DNA of 64,000 nt. Origin: Bacteriovoracaceae bacterium UBA6200. Lineage in GTDB: Bacteria > Bdellovibrionota > Bacteriovoracia > Bacteriovoracales > Bacteriovoracaceae. Under the pieces are notes generated by a model. That model was not told the origin of the DNA and made no database searches. It saw only the letters and a program-made list of their open reading frames with translations. How positions within the stretch are numbered: the stretch's first letter is position 1; every line of letters starts with the position of its first letter. A program made the translations under genes and the position numbers. The stretch covers positions 1 to 64,000 of the forward strand of contig DISW01000011.1 of assembly GCA_002422605.1 (NCBI GenBank). The letters run 5' to 3'. This document shows positions 42,559-51,366 of this stretch, in pieces.

Positions 42559-43057
42559 GAGGCTCTTCTGATTTCTTCGCTTTTAATTGCATGATGAAAT
42601 CGATGATGAGTAACCCTGCCGCTATCGTGATACAACTGTCGGCCACGTTGAAAGCAGGAAAATGATTCGCCTCGGTTTTCCAATAGAACATGAAAAAGTC
42701 GACCACGTAGCCAAGGCTAAAACGGTCGATAAGATTTCCTACCGCGCCCGCAAGAATCAAAGCATAGGCAACAGAGATAAAGGCCGGACCTTTAAGGGTC
42801 TTAACCATTAAATAAAAAATCCATCCGCAAAAAAACACCGGAAGAGCGAGGAAAAAGACCTGACGAAACCATTCCGGACCGCCAGCTCCAAAACCAAAAG
42901 CCGCTCCAGTATTCTTCACGTAAGCGATACTAAAAAAACCATCGATCACTGGAATCGTCTGTCCATAGTAGAGACTACTTTGGATGGCACCCTTCGAGAG
43001 TTGATCCACAATAATCAAAGTAGACATCATTAAGCATAGAATCCAAAAACGTGTCAT
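42530..43057 (-). CDS. lspA: Lipoprotein signal peptidase LspA (SPase II)
   Basis: 175 residues from the ATG at 43057; 13 codons upstream in frame would overlap the regulator gene. Four membrane helices. Conserved blocks: VDQLSKG near 14, VKNTGAAFGFG near 46, GAVGNLIDRFSLGYVVDFF with a catalytic Asp, and FNVADSCI with the second Asp. It cleaves lipoprotein signal peptides after Lgt acts. It begins 1 nt after the stop of the NtrC-type regulator with no ribosome-binding site, so it is probably coupled to it. Confidence 0.96.
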   Translation of the reverse strand: MTRFWILCLMMSTLIIVDQLSKGAIQSSLYYGQTIPVIDGFFSIAYVKNTGAAFGFGAGGPEWFRQVFFLALPVFFCGWIFYLMVKTLKGPAFISVAYALILAGAVGNLIDRFSLGYVVDFFMFYWKTEANHFPAFNVADSCITIAAGLLIIDFIMQLKAKKSEEPHASNPVSKQ

Positions 43058-43058
43058 T

Positions 43059-44558
43059 TTAGTAGTAATCCTTAGGATTGATTTCGTATTTCTCAATCTT
43101 TCTTAAAAGTGTTTTCTTCGGAATATTAGCATTAAGTGCCGTCTGATTAATCTTACCCTTATTGACCTTTAATGCCTGAACAATAAATTCTCTTTCAAAC
43201 AAGTCTTTGGCAATAGCAAAGTCTAATTTGCCTCCCTCAGAAAGCTGAGTCCCAAAGGAAAAGTGAACATCCCCCTCACCTTTTGAAACAGACGCGTTAT
43301 CCAACACCGAGTTTTGAATATCTTCTAAATCAATGACGCTATCTTCAGCGACCTGATCTTTAGATTCATTTTTCTTCTGACCTTTAAAAACAATCGCCGG
43401 TAAAGAATTGGCGTGGATATAGTCTGAAGACTCCATGATGAAACAATGCTCGATGATATTCCGTAGCTCACGGATGTTTCCGGGCCAGGCGTAGTTACTC
43501 AAAACTTCTAAGGCTTCAGGCTCTGCACCCTTCACGCGAAGATTATGAACATTGTTAAAATAATTGATGTAGTGATTCACTAAATGCGGAATATCGGTTT
43601 TACGATCACGAAGAGGAGGAAGATAAACCGGAAGAACATTCAAACGATAAAACAAATCTTCTCTGAATGAGCCGTCTTTAATCATCTCTTCAAAAGGTTT
43701 GTGGGAAGCTGCGATGATACGCACATCAACTTTGATTTCACGATTTGATCCCACAGGCATAAACGTTTTTTCCTGAAGGACGCGAAGAAGTTTTACCTGC
43801 ATGGCAGCTGAGATATCCCCGATTTCATCCAGGAAGATTGTCCCGCCTTCAGCAAATTGGAATTTACCTATCTTTCTTTGGTCAGCTCCGGTGAAAGCAC
43901 CTTTCTCGTGACCAAAAAGTTCTGATTCAATAAGGTTTTCAGAGATAGCACCACAGTTAATGGTAACAAATTTCTCATCTTTTCGAGGTGAGTTATAATG
44001 AATCGCTTTTGCTACCAGTTCTTTACCGGTACCTGATTCTCCACGGATAAGAACGGGAGTATTCACTTTCGCAAGTTTTGATATCACATCAAAAACTTTC
44101 TTCATGGCATTCGATTCACCAACAAACTTATCGTTGGAAGTCGCAGACTCGCCAATAGAAAGAGTGGGAGAAGAGAAACCCACAGTCTCAACCATCGAGC
44201 GGGCCTTAAGCGCACGCTTAATTAAGGCCACAAGGTTTTCAGAACTGATCGGTTTTTCTAAGTAGTTATAGGCTCCCTCTTTCACCGCTTTCACAGCATC
44301 AGTGACATTCGAGTAGGCCGTAAGAATTAAAACAATAACCGAAGGGTCATGCTTTTTGATTTCAGTTAAGGCCTCAATCCCATCCATTTCTGGCATGTTC
44401 ACGTCCATCACTACTAAATCATATTTCTGACCATAGACTTTGGTGACTGCTTCTTTACCGTTATCGGCCACATCAACTACGAAGTGGTGGTATTCCAAAG
44501 CTTGTTTGACTGACTGCTGAAGGACCTTATCATCATCAACAACCAAAACCTTATGCAT
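43059..44558 (-). CDS. Sigma54-dependent response regulator (NtrC family)
   Basis: 499 residues. Receiver domain about 1-120 with acceptor Asp52 in LVVMDVNMPEMDG. AAA+ domain about 140-380: Walker A GESGTGKE, the sigma54-contacting GAFTGA loop and Walker B FLDEIGD. The Fis-type helix-turn-helix is at the end (INQTALNANIPKKTLLRKIEKY), separated from the AAA+ domain by an extended acidic linker of about 60 residues. It follows the histidine kinase by 9 nt, forming a two-component pair. Its targets are unknown; the sigma54 flagellar promoter is a possible but unproven one. Confidence 0.95.
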   Translation of the reverse strand: MHKVLVVDDDKVLQQSVKQALEYHHFVVDVADNGKEAVTKVYGQKYDLVVMDVNMPEMDGIEALTEIKKHDPSVIVLILTAYSNVTDAVKAVKEGAYNYLEKPISSENLVALIKRALKARSMVETVGFSSPTLSIGESATSNDKFVGESNAMKKVFDVISKLAKVNTPVLIRGESGTGKELVAKAIHYNSPRKDEKFVTINCGAISENLIESELFGHEKGAFTGADQRKIGKFQFAEGGTIFLDEIGDISAAMQVKLLRVLQEKTFMPVGSNREIKVDVRIIAASHKPFEEMIKDGSFREDLFYRLNVLPVYLPPLRDRKTDIPHLVNHYINYFNNVHNLRVKGAEPEALEVLSNYAWPGNIRELRNIIEHCFIMESSDYIHANSLPAIVFKGQKKNESKDQVAEDSVIDLEDIQNSVLDNASVSKGEGDVHFSFGTQLSEGGKLDFAIAKDLFEREFIVQALKVNKGKINQTALNANIPKKTLLRKIEKYEINPKDYY

Positions 44559-44567
44559 ATATAACTC

Positions 44568-46439
44568 CTATTCGTTCTTTAACTTTATTATAAACGAAGT
44601 TCCCTCACCTAGTTTAGAGGTGGCAGTAATGACTCCATTATGTAACTCAATAAAATATTTTACCAGATAAAGGCCCAGACCCGAGCCTTTTATTGAGTGG
44701 GAACTATCGTTTTTCACCCGATAAAACTTATCAAAGATATGGGCCAGATCCTCAGGAGCAACCCCGGCGCCATTATCCTTAATTTCAATATAAACCCAAT
44801 CAGCATCATCCCAGGTTTTCACCCAAATGGTTTTACCGCTGCCAGCATACTTGATGGCATTTTCAATCAGATTAGAAATCACCCGGTTCATAAGTACCGT
44901 ATCAATTTGGATGGGATAGAGCGGAGATAGCTCCGTTTCGATACTAATATCTTTATTTCCCGCTTCGAACTCGAGCTTTTCCACAATGGTGTCGATGATT
45001 TTGTTGATATCTTTAGAATCTTTCGAAATTGTTAAATTCTGAGACTCAATCTTCGTCAGATCAAGAATGGAGTTAATGAAGTTATTTAACTCCTTGGTGG
45101 AATTAATCACGTTATCTATTAACTCGACCTGTTCATCTGAATTTTTAAACTTCATCTTTAAGATATCGGCGATACCGGAGATTTTGGCGACCGGAGTTTT
45201 TAAGTCATGGCTCATTAAAGAAATGAAGTTCTGCTTTAAGTTATCAACCTGCTTAAAGAGTTTTGTTTCTTCCTCGATGGCATATCGTGTTTGATATTCT
45301 TCAATCGCCCGGAAAGGGACCCAGATGTAATAAACCACGAAGATACTTAAAACCAGATGGGAAAGCTTAATCCACCATCCGAGCCCCACGAAAGCGAGGT
45401 AACTGGTGATGAGGATTCCTAGTATCAGGAGAATCGTAATCATCAGGCCTTTAACCGGTTGAACTCGTGAGATCACAAAGGACAGAAGAATGGCAATGAG
45501 AAGGGAAGCCACCTGAGTCACAATGTCTTTCACGTCATAAACAGTTTTCTCCGAAATCAGGGCCTCAATCACATCCGCGTGAACTGCTAATTTGGGAGAT
45601 TTAGCTGCTTCCTTATCAAAGGGAGTCAGAACAAAATCATTTGAATTTGAGATGTATTGAGGGCCAATTAAGACAATCTTGTCCTTAAAAAAACCTTTGG
45701 GAAAATTTCCCACCACCACTCGGTGAAAGGGTATGGAGGGGATGCGGTTACTGGCCGGATTTCCGGAATACTTAAAGAGCGCGAAGTTGGCATCAGCTTC
45801 TGAATTATAATAGGCACCCTTGTAAGCCGTGGCATCAAAGGGGGGAAGACCTTTGATCTCCCGGTATCTTTTAGCGGTCCACAAATGAAGTGAGTCTTCT
45901 CCCGAGATATTTAAAATCGCTCTTCGAACAACTTCATCCTTTGAGAAAACTAATTGGTCTCGGTAAATCTGCCCCAGGAAATAACCCGCATCTTTTAAAA
46001 GTTCCGGCGGAACCAGTTCTCCTAATTGATCGATCTCGGTTCCGAATTTAAATTTCTCACCCGCAGGCGAGAAGGTTTTAATGGCATCGTGAAATTCTTC
46101 CTGATAGCGAGCTTCGACTTCTGAATCCGGCTCAAGAAGTGAAACGAAGTAATTCATTAATGCCGGATCATCGGCCGTGAGCCGTTTCATCAGTCTGGTG
46201 TGAGAAGCGTAGGTATAAGGATAAGTCTCACCCAGGAATTGATCGCTTTCCTCATCCAGTGAAATTAACACCACCGGATTGTTAAAACCTCTGGCCCCCA
46301 CATCGGTCTTAACCCAAAAATCATAGAAAATGGACTCAAGTGGATGGAATGAATACTGAATCAATATCAGAATAAAAGCGAGAGTCACAAATAGCGGAGC
46401 AAACTTACTAAACTCTACGTTCTTAAATTTATTCAGCAC
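44568..46439 (-). CDS. CHASE2-domain sensor histidine kinase
   Basis: 623 residues, GTG start. One amino-terminal helix (about 13-30) precedes a CHASE2 extracytoplasmic domain (about 35-300, with FYDFWVKTDVGARG and IVLIGPQYISNSND), then three clustered helices (about 308-375). The dimerisation/phosphoacceptor box is LMSHDLKTPVAKIS near 408, the N box NLIENAIKYAG near 522, and ATP-lid motifs DNGAGVAPED and GSGLGLYLVK follow. It senses an unknown periplasmic cue and phosphorylates the adjacent regulator. It overlaps the M48-like gene by 11 nt. Confidence 0.93.
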   Translation of the reverse strand: MLNKFKNVEFSKFAPLFVTLAFILILIQYSFHPLESIFYDFWVKTDVGARGFNNPVVLISLDEESDQFLGETYPYTYASHTRLMKRLTADDPALMNYFVSLLEPDSEVEARYQEEFHDAIKTFSPAGEKFKFGTEIDQLGELVPPELLKDAGYFLGQIYRDQLVFSKDEVVRRAILNISGEDSLHLWTAKRYREIKGLPPFDATAYKGAYYNSEADANFALFKYSGNPASNRIPSIPFHRVVVGNFPKGFFKDKIVLIGPQYISNSNDFVLTPFDKEAAKSPKLAVHADVIEALISEKTVYDVKDIVTQVASLLIAILLSFVISRVQPVKGLMITILLILGILITSYLAFVGLGWWIKLSHLVLSIFVVYYIWVPFRAIEEYQTRYAIEEETKLFKQVDNLKQNFISLMSHDLKTPVAKISGIADILKMKFKNSDEQVELIDNVINSTKELNNFINSILDLTKIESQNLTISKDSKDINKIIDTIVEKLEFEAGNKDISIETELSPLYPIQIDTVLMNRVISNLIENAIKYAGSGKTIWVKTWDDADWVYIEIKDNGAGVAPEDLAHIFDKFYRVKNDSSHSIKGSGLGLYLVKYFIELHNGVITATSKLGEGTSFIIKLKNE

Positions 46440-47253
46440 GCTTTATCCCCTCGCCCGAAAATAAATAATCCCACTCATGTGGCAGGAATTCTAAGGCAAG
46501 AATACTCTGATAATGTTTACTTCGCGTGATGGAATTTAATTCCATGAGCTTTCGGGATGGTAATGAGTAATAAAAACCGGGACGTCCAACCTTGAGCCCC
46601 AAATGCTCCAGGGTCTCCTTCTCATTAGGGAAATCCGACAGACAACGCTCTAATTTTTTAAAATAGCGTTTCCCCAGAATCAATTTATAAAGGAGATCAA
46701 TGGTAGGATTTAAAAGCGTATTTAAAAACCAATCAATGCTTCTGCGAAAGTTTTCTGAAGGGACCAGGGCGGAAAAAACCCCAATGACCGAATGAGTGAA
46801 CCAAATAAAGAGACCCAAGATAAACATCGTCCGGGTGCGCTTTGCAGCAAATCCTCTTTTAACTTGAAGAAGAAGTTCAAAACAAATGGCCCGCATTTCC
46901 GTTGAAGAACAGCGGTTCAATAAATCCCGGTTAATGATCAAGCTGATGGAGTTTCCTTTTTGAAGAACAAAGGCCCGCTCCAAGGCGCCATGATAAAAAT
47001 ACAAAGATGGTGAAGGCAGCTGAAGTTTGTAAGCTTCTTGGGAAGCCGCCTCGAAGTAATTTTTATGATCACTGGGTCTAATCTCCCGGGCCCCGAGAAG
47101 ATAAAGCAACAAGGTGTCAGCATAACTTATAGTAATTGCGAAGAATAATAACAAAACACCGAGCCCGGCCAACAGCAACGCGCCGCTTAAGTTTATCCAT
47201 AGGAACAAACCCAGGATCAGGATAATGAGAAGTAACAAGAAAGATGCACGCAT
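46429..47253 (-). CDS. M48/HtpX-like membrane protein lacking the HExxH motif
   Basis: 274 residues. Two amino-terminal membrane helices (about 4-45) and another hydrophobic region near 143-165. The soluble part follows the M48 template: LPSPSLYFYHGALERAFVL (p.P.vy......NAFa), SLIINRDLLNRCSSTEMRAI (v.vt.gLL......EleaV), then CFELLLQ exactly where peptidases have HExxH. Only the Glu survives, so zinc binding is not expected. It is the first gene of the operon with the CHASE2 kinase, the NtrC-type regulator, lspA and lgt. A sensory or scaffolding role is inference. Confidence 0.6.
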   Translation of the reverse strand: MRASFLLLLIILILGLFLWINLSGALLLAGLGVLLLFFAITISYADTLLLYLLGAREIRPSDHKNYFEAASQEAYKLQLPSPSLYFYHGALERAFVLQKGNSISLIINRDLLNRCSSTEMRAICFELLLQVKRGFAAKRTRTMFILGLFIWFTHSVIGVFSALVPSENFRRSIDWFLNTLLNPTIDLLYKLILGKRYFKKLERCLSDFPNEKETLEHLGLKVGRPGFYYSLPSRKLMELNSITRSKHYQSILALEFLPHEWDYLFSGEGIKRAE

Positions 47254-47435
47254 AGGAATTAACTCTGCTTTTTTAATAAGTTAGTCTATTTTACCATCTC
47301 ATAAATCTTATTTGCATTACTTTATTACAGCCTTAAGGCTTTCCCATGGACTTTAATCGGCCCTCAAGTTATAAACCTTCAACGCTTTTCACGAATGAAA
47401 ACTGACTGTTTCCGCATGGCGGCGCGAGTATACGA

Positions 47436-47669
47436 ATGGATAAGGAATTTCTTGATCTGATAGATAGCGTAGAGGAGTTAATACCTCACGACGAAAAATT
47501 GGATGATGACATTTTGATCTGTGAGTGTTTTTGCGTAAACGTCGGTGATATACGTGAGACTGGTCTGACTAAAATTGATTTAGCTTTTCTCAACGAAAAG
47601 TTTCACATGGGTCAGGGCTGTAAAAGCTGTATAAAAAATAAAGATAGTTGGATAGATAAAGTTTTTTAG
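47436..47669 (+). CDS. BFD-like [2Fe-2S] protein
   Basis: 77 residues. Cysteines in ICECFCVN (CxC, near 29-33) and GQGCKSC (CxxC, near 62-65) with about 28 residues between match the BFD-like [2Fe-2S] fold. An acidic arm of about 25 residues precedes the fold. Such proteins carry electrons to bacterioferritin or serve as domains of other redox enzymes. No clear ribosome-binding site is seen. The gene is 25 nt upstream of a TIM-barrel protein gene, which suggests co-expression. Confidence 0.82.
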   Translation: MDKEFLDLIDSVEELIPHDEKLDDDILICECFCVNVGDIRETGLTKIDLAFLNEKFHMGQGCKSCIKNKDSWIDKVF

Positions 47670-47694
47670 TGCAAGTAATCCGAAAGGAGTTCTC

Positions 47695-48531
47695 ATGGCT
47701 TTTGACCGTTTATTATTTGGTACTGCCGGTGTCCCTAACAGTACCGTCAAGAAAAACAATCCTGTGGAAGGTGTTAAACGCATTCACGAGCTTGGCTTGG
47801 ATTGCATGCAGCTTGAATTCGCTCACGGCGTGAGAATGAAAGAAGAAGTTTCTTCTGCTCTTCGTAAGGTTTCATATGAGTTGGGAGTGCCCCTTACTTC
47901 ACACGGCCCTTACTACATTAACCTCAATGCTCGTGAGCAAGATAAAATCGATTCATCAGTTGAACGTATCATTCAAACAGCGAAGATCTCTGATCTTTGT
48001 GGTGCTGAATCGATGACATTCCACGCGGCTTTCTACATGAAAGATTCTCCGTATGATGTTTTTGATCTGGTTGAAAAATCTCTTAATGTAATTGAAGAAA
48101 GACTTTCACGTCTTGATATTGAAATTGAGCTTCGCCCAGAACTTACTGGTAAGACTTCTCAGTTTGGTTCATTAGAAGAACTTATCTCTCTTTCAAAATC
48201 TGTAGCTAGCTGTAAGCCTTGTATGGATTTCTCTCACCTTTACGCTCGTACAGGTTCAGTGAATGACTATAACGGTTTCTGCGAAACTCTCGAGACGCTT
48301 AAAACTGAACTTGGAGCTAACGCTCTTAATGAAATGCACATCCACATTTCAGGTATCAGTTCTAACTCTAAAGGTGACTTGAAACACCTTAACCTTGAAA
48401 AATCTAAGTTCAACTGGAAAGAGCTCATGAAAGCTTTGAAAGATATGAACTGCCACGGTTATGTGGTTTGTAACTCACCTAACCTTGAAGTAGATGCTGC
48501 TATGTTGAAGCAGTATTATATGGCCCTATAA
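47695..48531 (+). CDS. TIM-barrel protein of the endonuclease IV/xylose isomerase-like superfamily
   Basis: 278 residues. Metal-site residues are recognisable along the barrel: QLEFAHGVRMKE, LTSHGPYYINLN near 69, MTFHAAFYM near 107, IELRPELTGK near 144, CMDFSHLYARTG near 178 and MHIHISGIS near 220. This order is that of Nfo-type AP endonucleases (the short archaeal-like form). A sugar isomerase-like role is an alternative. AAGGAG lies 7 nt before the ATG. It ends in an intrinsic terminator. Confidence 0.85.
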   Translation: MAFDRLLFGTAGVPNSTVKKNNPVEGVKRIHELGLDCMQLEFAHGVRMKEEVSSALRKVSYELGVPLTSHGPYYINLNAREQDKIDSSVERIIQTAKISDLCGAESMTFHAAFYMKDSPYDVFDLVEKSLNVIEERLSRLDIEIELRPELTGKTSQFGSLEELISLSKSVASCKPCMDFSHLYARTGSVNDYNGFCETLETLKTELGANALNEMHIHISGISSNSKGDLKHLNLEKSKFNWKELMKALKDMNCHGYVVCNSPNLEVDAAMLKQYYMAL

Positions 48532-48551
48532 TTTCCTGAACACACACAAAT

Positions 48552-48580
48552 AAAAAAGCCTCCGAATGGAGGCTTTTTTT
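48552..48580. terminator. Bidirectional intrinsic terminator
   Basis: AAAGCCTCC, loop GAAT, GGAGGCTTT flanked by A-run and T-run. It serves the TIM-barrel gene and touches the last base of the convergent gene. Confidence 0.9.
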
Positions 48581-48998
48581 ATGCGACTGATAGCCATTCC
48601 TGAGGATTAAGTAAGTCATGAAGATGAACGTCCTCACCTTCCTTCAATCCAATCAAATAGCAGTAGCCATCGGCATGAGTGATAAGAAGCTTCTTCATCT
48701 CAGGCTGCCAGTTCTTTTGAAAGATCATAAAGAGCGCATCCTTGTCTTCATCAGCATCAATAATGATCGCTTCCTGATGTTCGCTCACACTGAATACCGA
48801 CCAGTTAATGGGAACATCAATAGCGCCCAGCTCTGTTTTAAAACGAAGTATTTGGAATTGAGGAATAAAAAATCCCCGCAGATAGGAAAGAGAATAGTCT
48901 TTGAGTTTAAGCTCTAGACTTGAGAGGTGGTCACGTTCGTCCTTTTGCAAACGAAGTGTTTCATTAACTAAAAACGAAATAAGATCTGTATCGGCCAT
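48579..48998 (-). CDS. Unknown soluble protein
   Basis: 139 residues with no signal peptide or membrane helix. The sequence alternates strand-like hydrophobic segments (AIDVPINWSVFSV, EAIIIDADEDKDALFMIF) and ends with LHDLLNPQEWLSVA. The ATG follows GGAGGG. It is 36 nt downstream of a lipoprotein gene on the same strand. No family is recognised. Confidence 0.7.
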   Translation of the reverse strand: MADTDLISFLVNETLRLQKDERDHLSSLELKLKDYSLSYLRGFFIPQFQILRFKTELGAIDVPINWSVFSVSEHQEAIIIDADEDKDALFMIFQKNWQPEMKKLLITHADGYCYLIGLKEGEDVHLHDLLNPQEWLSVA

Positions 48999-49034
48999 AG
49001 AAGCCCTCCAGATCTCTTTTCGGTAATAGACTTA

Positions 49035-49472
49035 TTATTCTAAAGGGTTAATTGGCTCGAGGGACTCGTGATAGGTTTTAATATTGCTGACATCAGCAAT
49101 CAACCATTTGCCGTTCTCATTAACGACTTCGGCGATTTTTTTAACATCAGTGGAATAGACGCTACGATCCCCTTCCTTAGTCACGAAGGTAATGGAATAG
49201 GTCATGAAGCATTTCTTCTCCTGACAGCTTTTGGAGAGGACTTTAAAGCTATTTCTTTGAACATGGCGAAGGTCCGCGAATTTTGTGAATTCTTCTTCAG
49301 ATATGTTTTCGATTACTTGCTGCATTTTTCCGGTCACTCTTTCCAACATGAACTCCCGAGTAACGACCTGTCCGATTCTTGCTTCGACAAATGATTTAAG
49401 TGCTGATTCGGGGGTTTGATTGTCATTAAGACAAGCGACCATTAAAAAAAGCAGCGGTAAAATCCATTTCAT
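49035..49472 (-). CDS. NTF2-like/DUF4878-type lipoprotein
   Basis: 145 residues. Signal peptide with lipobox FLMVACLN (Cys near 14). The mature start TPESALKSFVEARIGQ and the closing NENGKWLIADVSNIK are typical of small lipoproteins with an NTF2-like fold that begin with a P...aL..F...l...d block. Two cysteines in KSCQEKKC may form a disulfide. It touches the PilZ-like gene stop by 1 nt. Function is unknown. Confidence 0.75.
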   Translation of the reverse strand: MKWILPLLFLMVACLNDNQTPESALKSFVEARIGQVVTREFMLERVTGKMQQVIENISEEEFTKFADLRHVQRNSFKVLSKSCQEKKCFMTYSITFVTKEGDRSVYSTDVKKIAEVVNENGKWLIADVSNIKTYHESLEPINPLE

Positions 49473-50203
49473 TATCTTAACCTTTCTGGTTTGAAGCCTA
49501 ATTCCTGGACGAGCTCCATGAATTCAGACCAATTAAAGACATTTAAATCTTTTTTTATTTCCTCAAATTTTATCCCAACCCCTGTTAAATCCCGAGTTCC
49601 GGCAACAACTTCCCCATGCTGGATAAACTCCCTTCCGCCGAAGATAACTTTGACCTCGAGCTTACGGGGCAGTTTCTTGGAGGAAGTATTCAGTTTAATA
49701 AAGCAGCCATCCACATCCCAGTTGCTCAGGTTGCCTTCTATCACGGTATCACCATAGGAAATAAAACAAGGCATTTCCCGGAGAAGAGGTTCGAAAAGAT
49801 CCGAGTCTTCATAATTCGGGTTGATGCTCGCCATGCTGAGGTAGTTGGTCATCAGTTGATAAAGAAAGTAGGAAATGATCACATAAAAAAACATCGCCAC
49901 TACGATGATCTTATTGAACTCAATAAACAGGCCTTCCATGACTTTGAAACCCACGGCAAAGATAGATAGCTGATAAGCAAGAACGGCAAAACGGTGATGC
50001 CGCCAAATCAGGATAATGGTCGTCATCAGCATCAGGGCGATATACCAAAAGAGTTCCAGGCCCTTTTGAAGGTAAACCAGGGAGAACGGAGAAAGATGGT
50101 GGCGATAGGCATGCTGTAAATAGAGAAAGAAGAAGGAAAGGATCAGATATATGACCACATTTATAATAATTGTATCTTTCTTTTTTACTTTCAATTGTTC
50201 CAT
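49472..50203 (-). CDS. Membrane protein with PilZ-like domain
   Basis: 243 residues. Four transmembrane helices occupy about 12-125. The carboxyl half (about 135-230) is PilZ-like: ISYGDTVIEGNLSNWDVDGCFIKL resembles the D/N-x-S-x-x-G strand, and GTRDLTGVGIKFEEI the closing strand. The amino-terminal RxxxR c-di-GMP motif is not evident (REMPCFISYGD has one Arg), so dinucleotide binding is doubtful. It begins a minus-strand group with two downstream genes. Confidence 0.7.
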   Translation of the reverse strand: MEQLKVKKKDTIIINVVIYLILSFFFLYLQHAYRHHLSPFSLVYLQKGLELFWYIALMLMTTIILIWRHHRFAVLAYQLSIFAVGFKVMEGLFIEFNKIIVVAMFFYVIISYFLYQLMTNYLSMASINPNYEDSDLFEPLLREMPCFISYGDTVIEGNLSNWDVDGCFIKLNTSSKKLPRKLEVKVIFGGREFIQHGEVVAGTRDLTGVGIKFEEIKKDLNVFNWSEFMELVQELGFKPERLR

Positions 50204-50222
50204 CTGAGATTTGCCCTATAAT
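50195..50222 (+). promoter_or_regulatory. Promoter of small ferredoxin gene, probably leaderless
   Basis: TTGTTC (50195-50200), 16 nt, TATAAT (50217-50222), then 6 nt to the ATG at 50229. There is no Shine-Dalgarno. Confidence 0.55.
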
Positions 50223-50228
50223 ACTATT

Positions 50229-50417
50229 ATGAATGAAGTCGTTCTAGAAATCTCCTCAATTTGCGTATCCTGCGATAATTGCCGCTTAATTTGTCCCGAG
50301 AATGCCGTTATCACGAATGGTCAGGATTACTACATCGATCACTGGAGTTGCACTCTGTGCGGACTCTGCATGGAAATTTGTCCCGTAGACTGTATTAAAG
50401 AGTCTGTGCCGGCCTGA
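50229..50417 (+). CDS. Small 2[4Fe-4S] ferredoxin
   Basis: 62 residues from the ATG at 50229; a TTG six codons upstream is in frame but overlaps the promoter. Two motifs, CVSCDNCRLICPENAV near 12-27 and CTLCGLCMEICPVDCI near 41-56, define a compact bacterial ferredoxin. It overlaps the convergent MurU-like gene end by 23 nt. The redox partner is unknown. Confidence 0.88.
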   Translation: MNEVVLEISSICVSCDNCRLICPENAVITNGQDYYIDHWSCTLCGLCMEICPVDCIKESVPA

Positions 50418-51366
50418 TTTCTTCCTTCACTTCGTTCCACCATATAAACTTTCCTGCGCTTTTTGTGGCACGATTCCCTTTAAGAATAATCGACGGACCT
50501 AAGTCTCCTGCTTCTTCTTCAGGATTTAAATTGATGACGTCCGCTGAGCGAGCGTAATAGCTTCGCTTTTGTAAATTAATCTTCCAGGTTTTTAACGTTC
50601 CTTCATTCACCAGGAAACGGATAAAGGGATGATTCGAATTCATGCGATAAGTCTCGAGGATTCTAAAACAGGTTTCCCAATAGCGCTCAAGGGTTCCGAA
50701 GTCCCAGTAGTCAGAATTATCCAGACGTATTGCCGGAATCTCTTTTTCTCTAAACGAACAAACTGAATCAAAAAACGAACTTGGCCCTGCTACTTTTTTC
50801 AGTTGGGCCAGATCAACATAGGAAATGCCGGTGTAAGTTTCAACCTGCTTGGTTCCAAAGGGCAGATCTTTGTTCTTAACGATCCCCTTCACTTTATGGT
50901 TCTCATCAATCTCCAGGGCATTATATCCAAGAGCAGAATTCACCATGTAGCTAAATAACACGGCCGGCTCTTTAAGATATGGTTTTAAGATCTGGGCGAG
51001 GTCGTCTTTTTTGATATAGAAAAACTGATCCGCATTTAAAATCAGAAGTTTTCCACGATACTTGATACTTGGTTGAGAAGCCAGGTTATGGACCGCTCCT
51101 CCAATATCCAGAATGTCCGGTTTTTCCCAGAGAAATTCTACTCCATCAAAAGCTGAGCGAAGGATGCAGTACTTCTCTATTTCTTCACCCATATAGTGAA
51201 GGTTAATGAAAATCTTTTTTGCTCCCAAGCTTCTGGCATAGGCCACCTGAAGCTCCAGAAGACTTTTTTCAAATATCGGCCACAGAACTTTGGGAAGGTT
51301 CTGACCGATTTTTCCCATTCGGGTTCCGAAACCCGCAGCAAGAATTAAGCAGTAATCAATTTGCAT
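50395..51366 (-). CDS. murU: MurU-like sugar-1-phosphate nucleotidyltransferase
   Basis: 323 residues from the ATG at 51366. The nucleotide-binding start LILAAGFGTRMGKIGQNLPK is the LxxGxGtRm...PK motif; FINLHYMGEEIEKY, GGAVHNLAS and LILNADQFFY (metal Asp) follow the MurU/HddC pattern. MurU converts MurNAc-1-phosphate to UDP-MurNAc, bypassing MurA and MurB. It is about 100 residues longer than Pseudomonas MurU. It overlaps the AmgK-like kinase gene by 11 nt, the same pairing as in Pseudomonas. Another NDP-sugar product cannot be excluded. Confidence 0.8.
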   Translation of the reverse strand: MQIDYCLILAAGFGTRMGKIGQNLPKVLWPIFEKSLLELQVAYARSLGAKKIFINLHYMGEEIEKYCILRSAFDGVEFLWEKPDILDIGGAVHNLASQPSIKYRGKLLILNADQFFYIKKDDLAQILKPYLKEPAVLFSYMVNSALGYNALEIDENHKVKGIVKNKDLPFGTKQVETYTGISYVDLAQLKKVAGPSSFFDSVCSFREKEIPAIRLDNSDYWDFGTLERYWETCFRILETYRMNSNHPFIRFLVNEGTLKTWKINLQKRSYYARSADVINLNPEEEAGDLGPSIILKGNRATKSAGKFIWWNEVKEEIRPAQTL

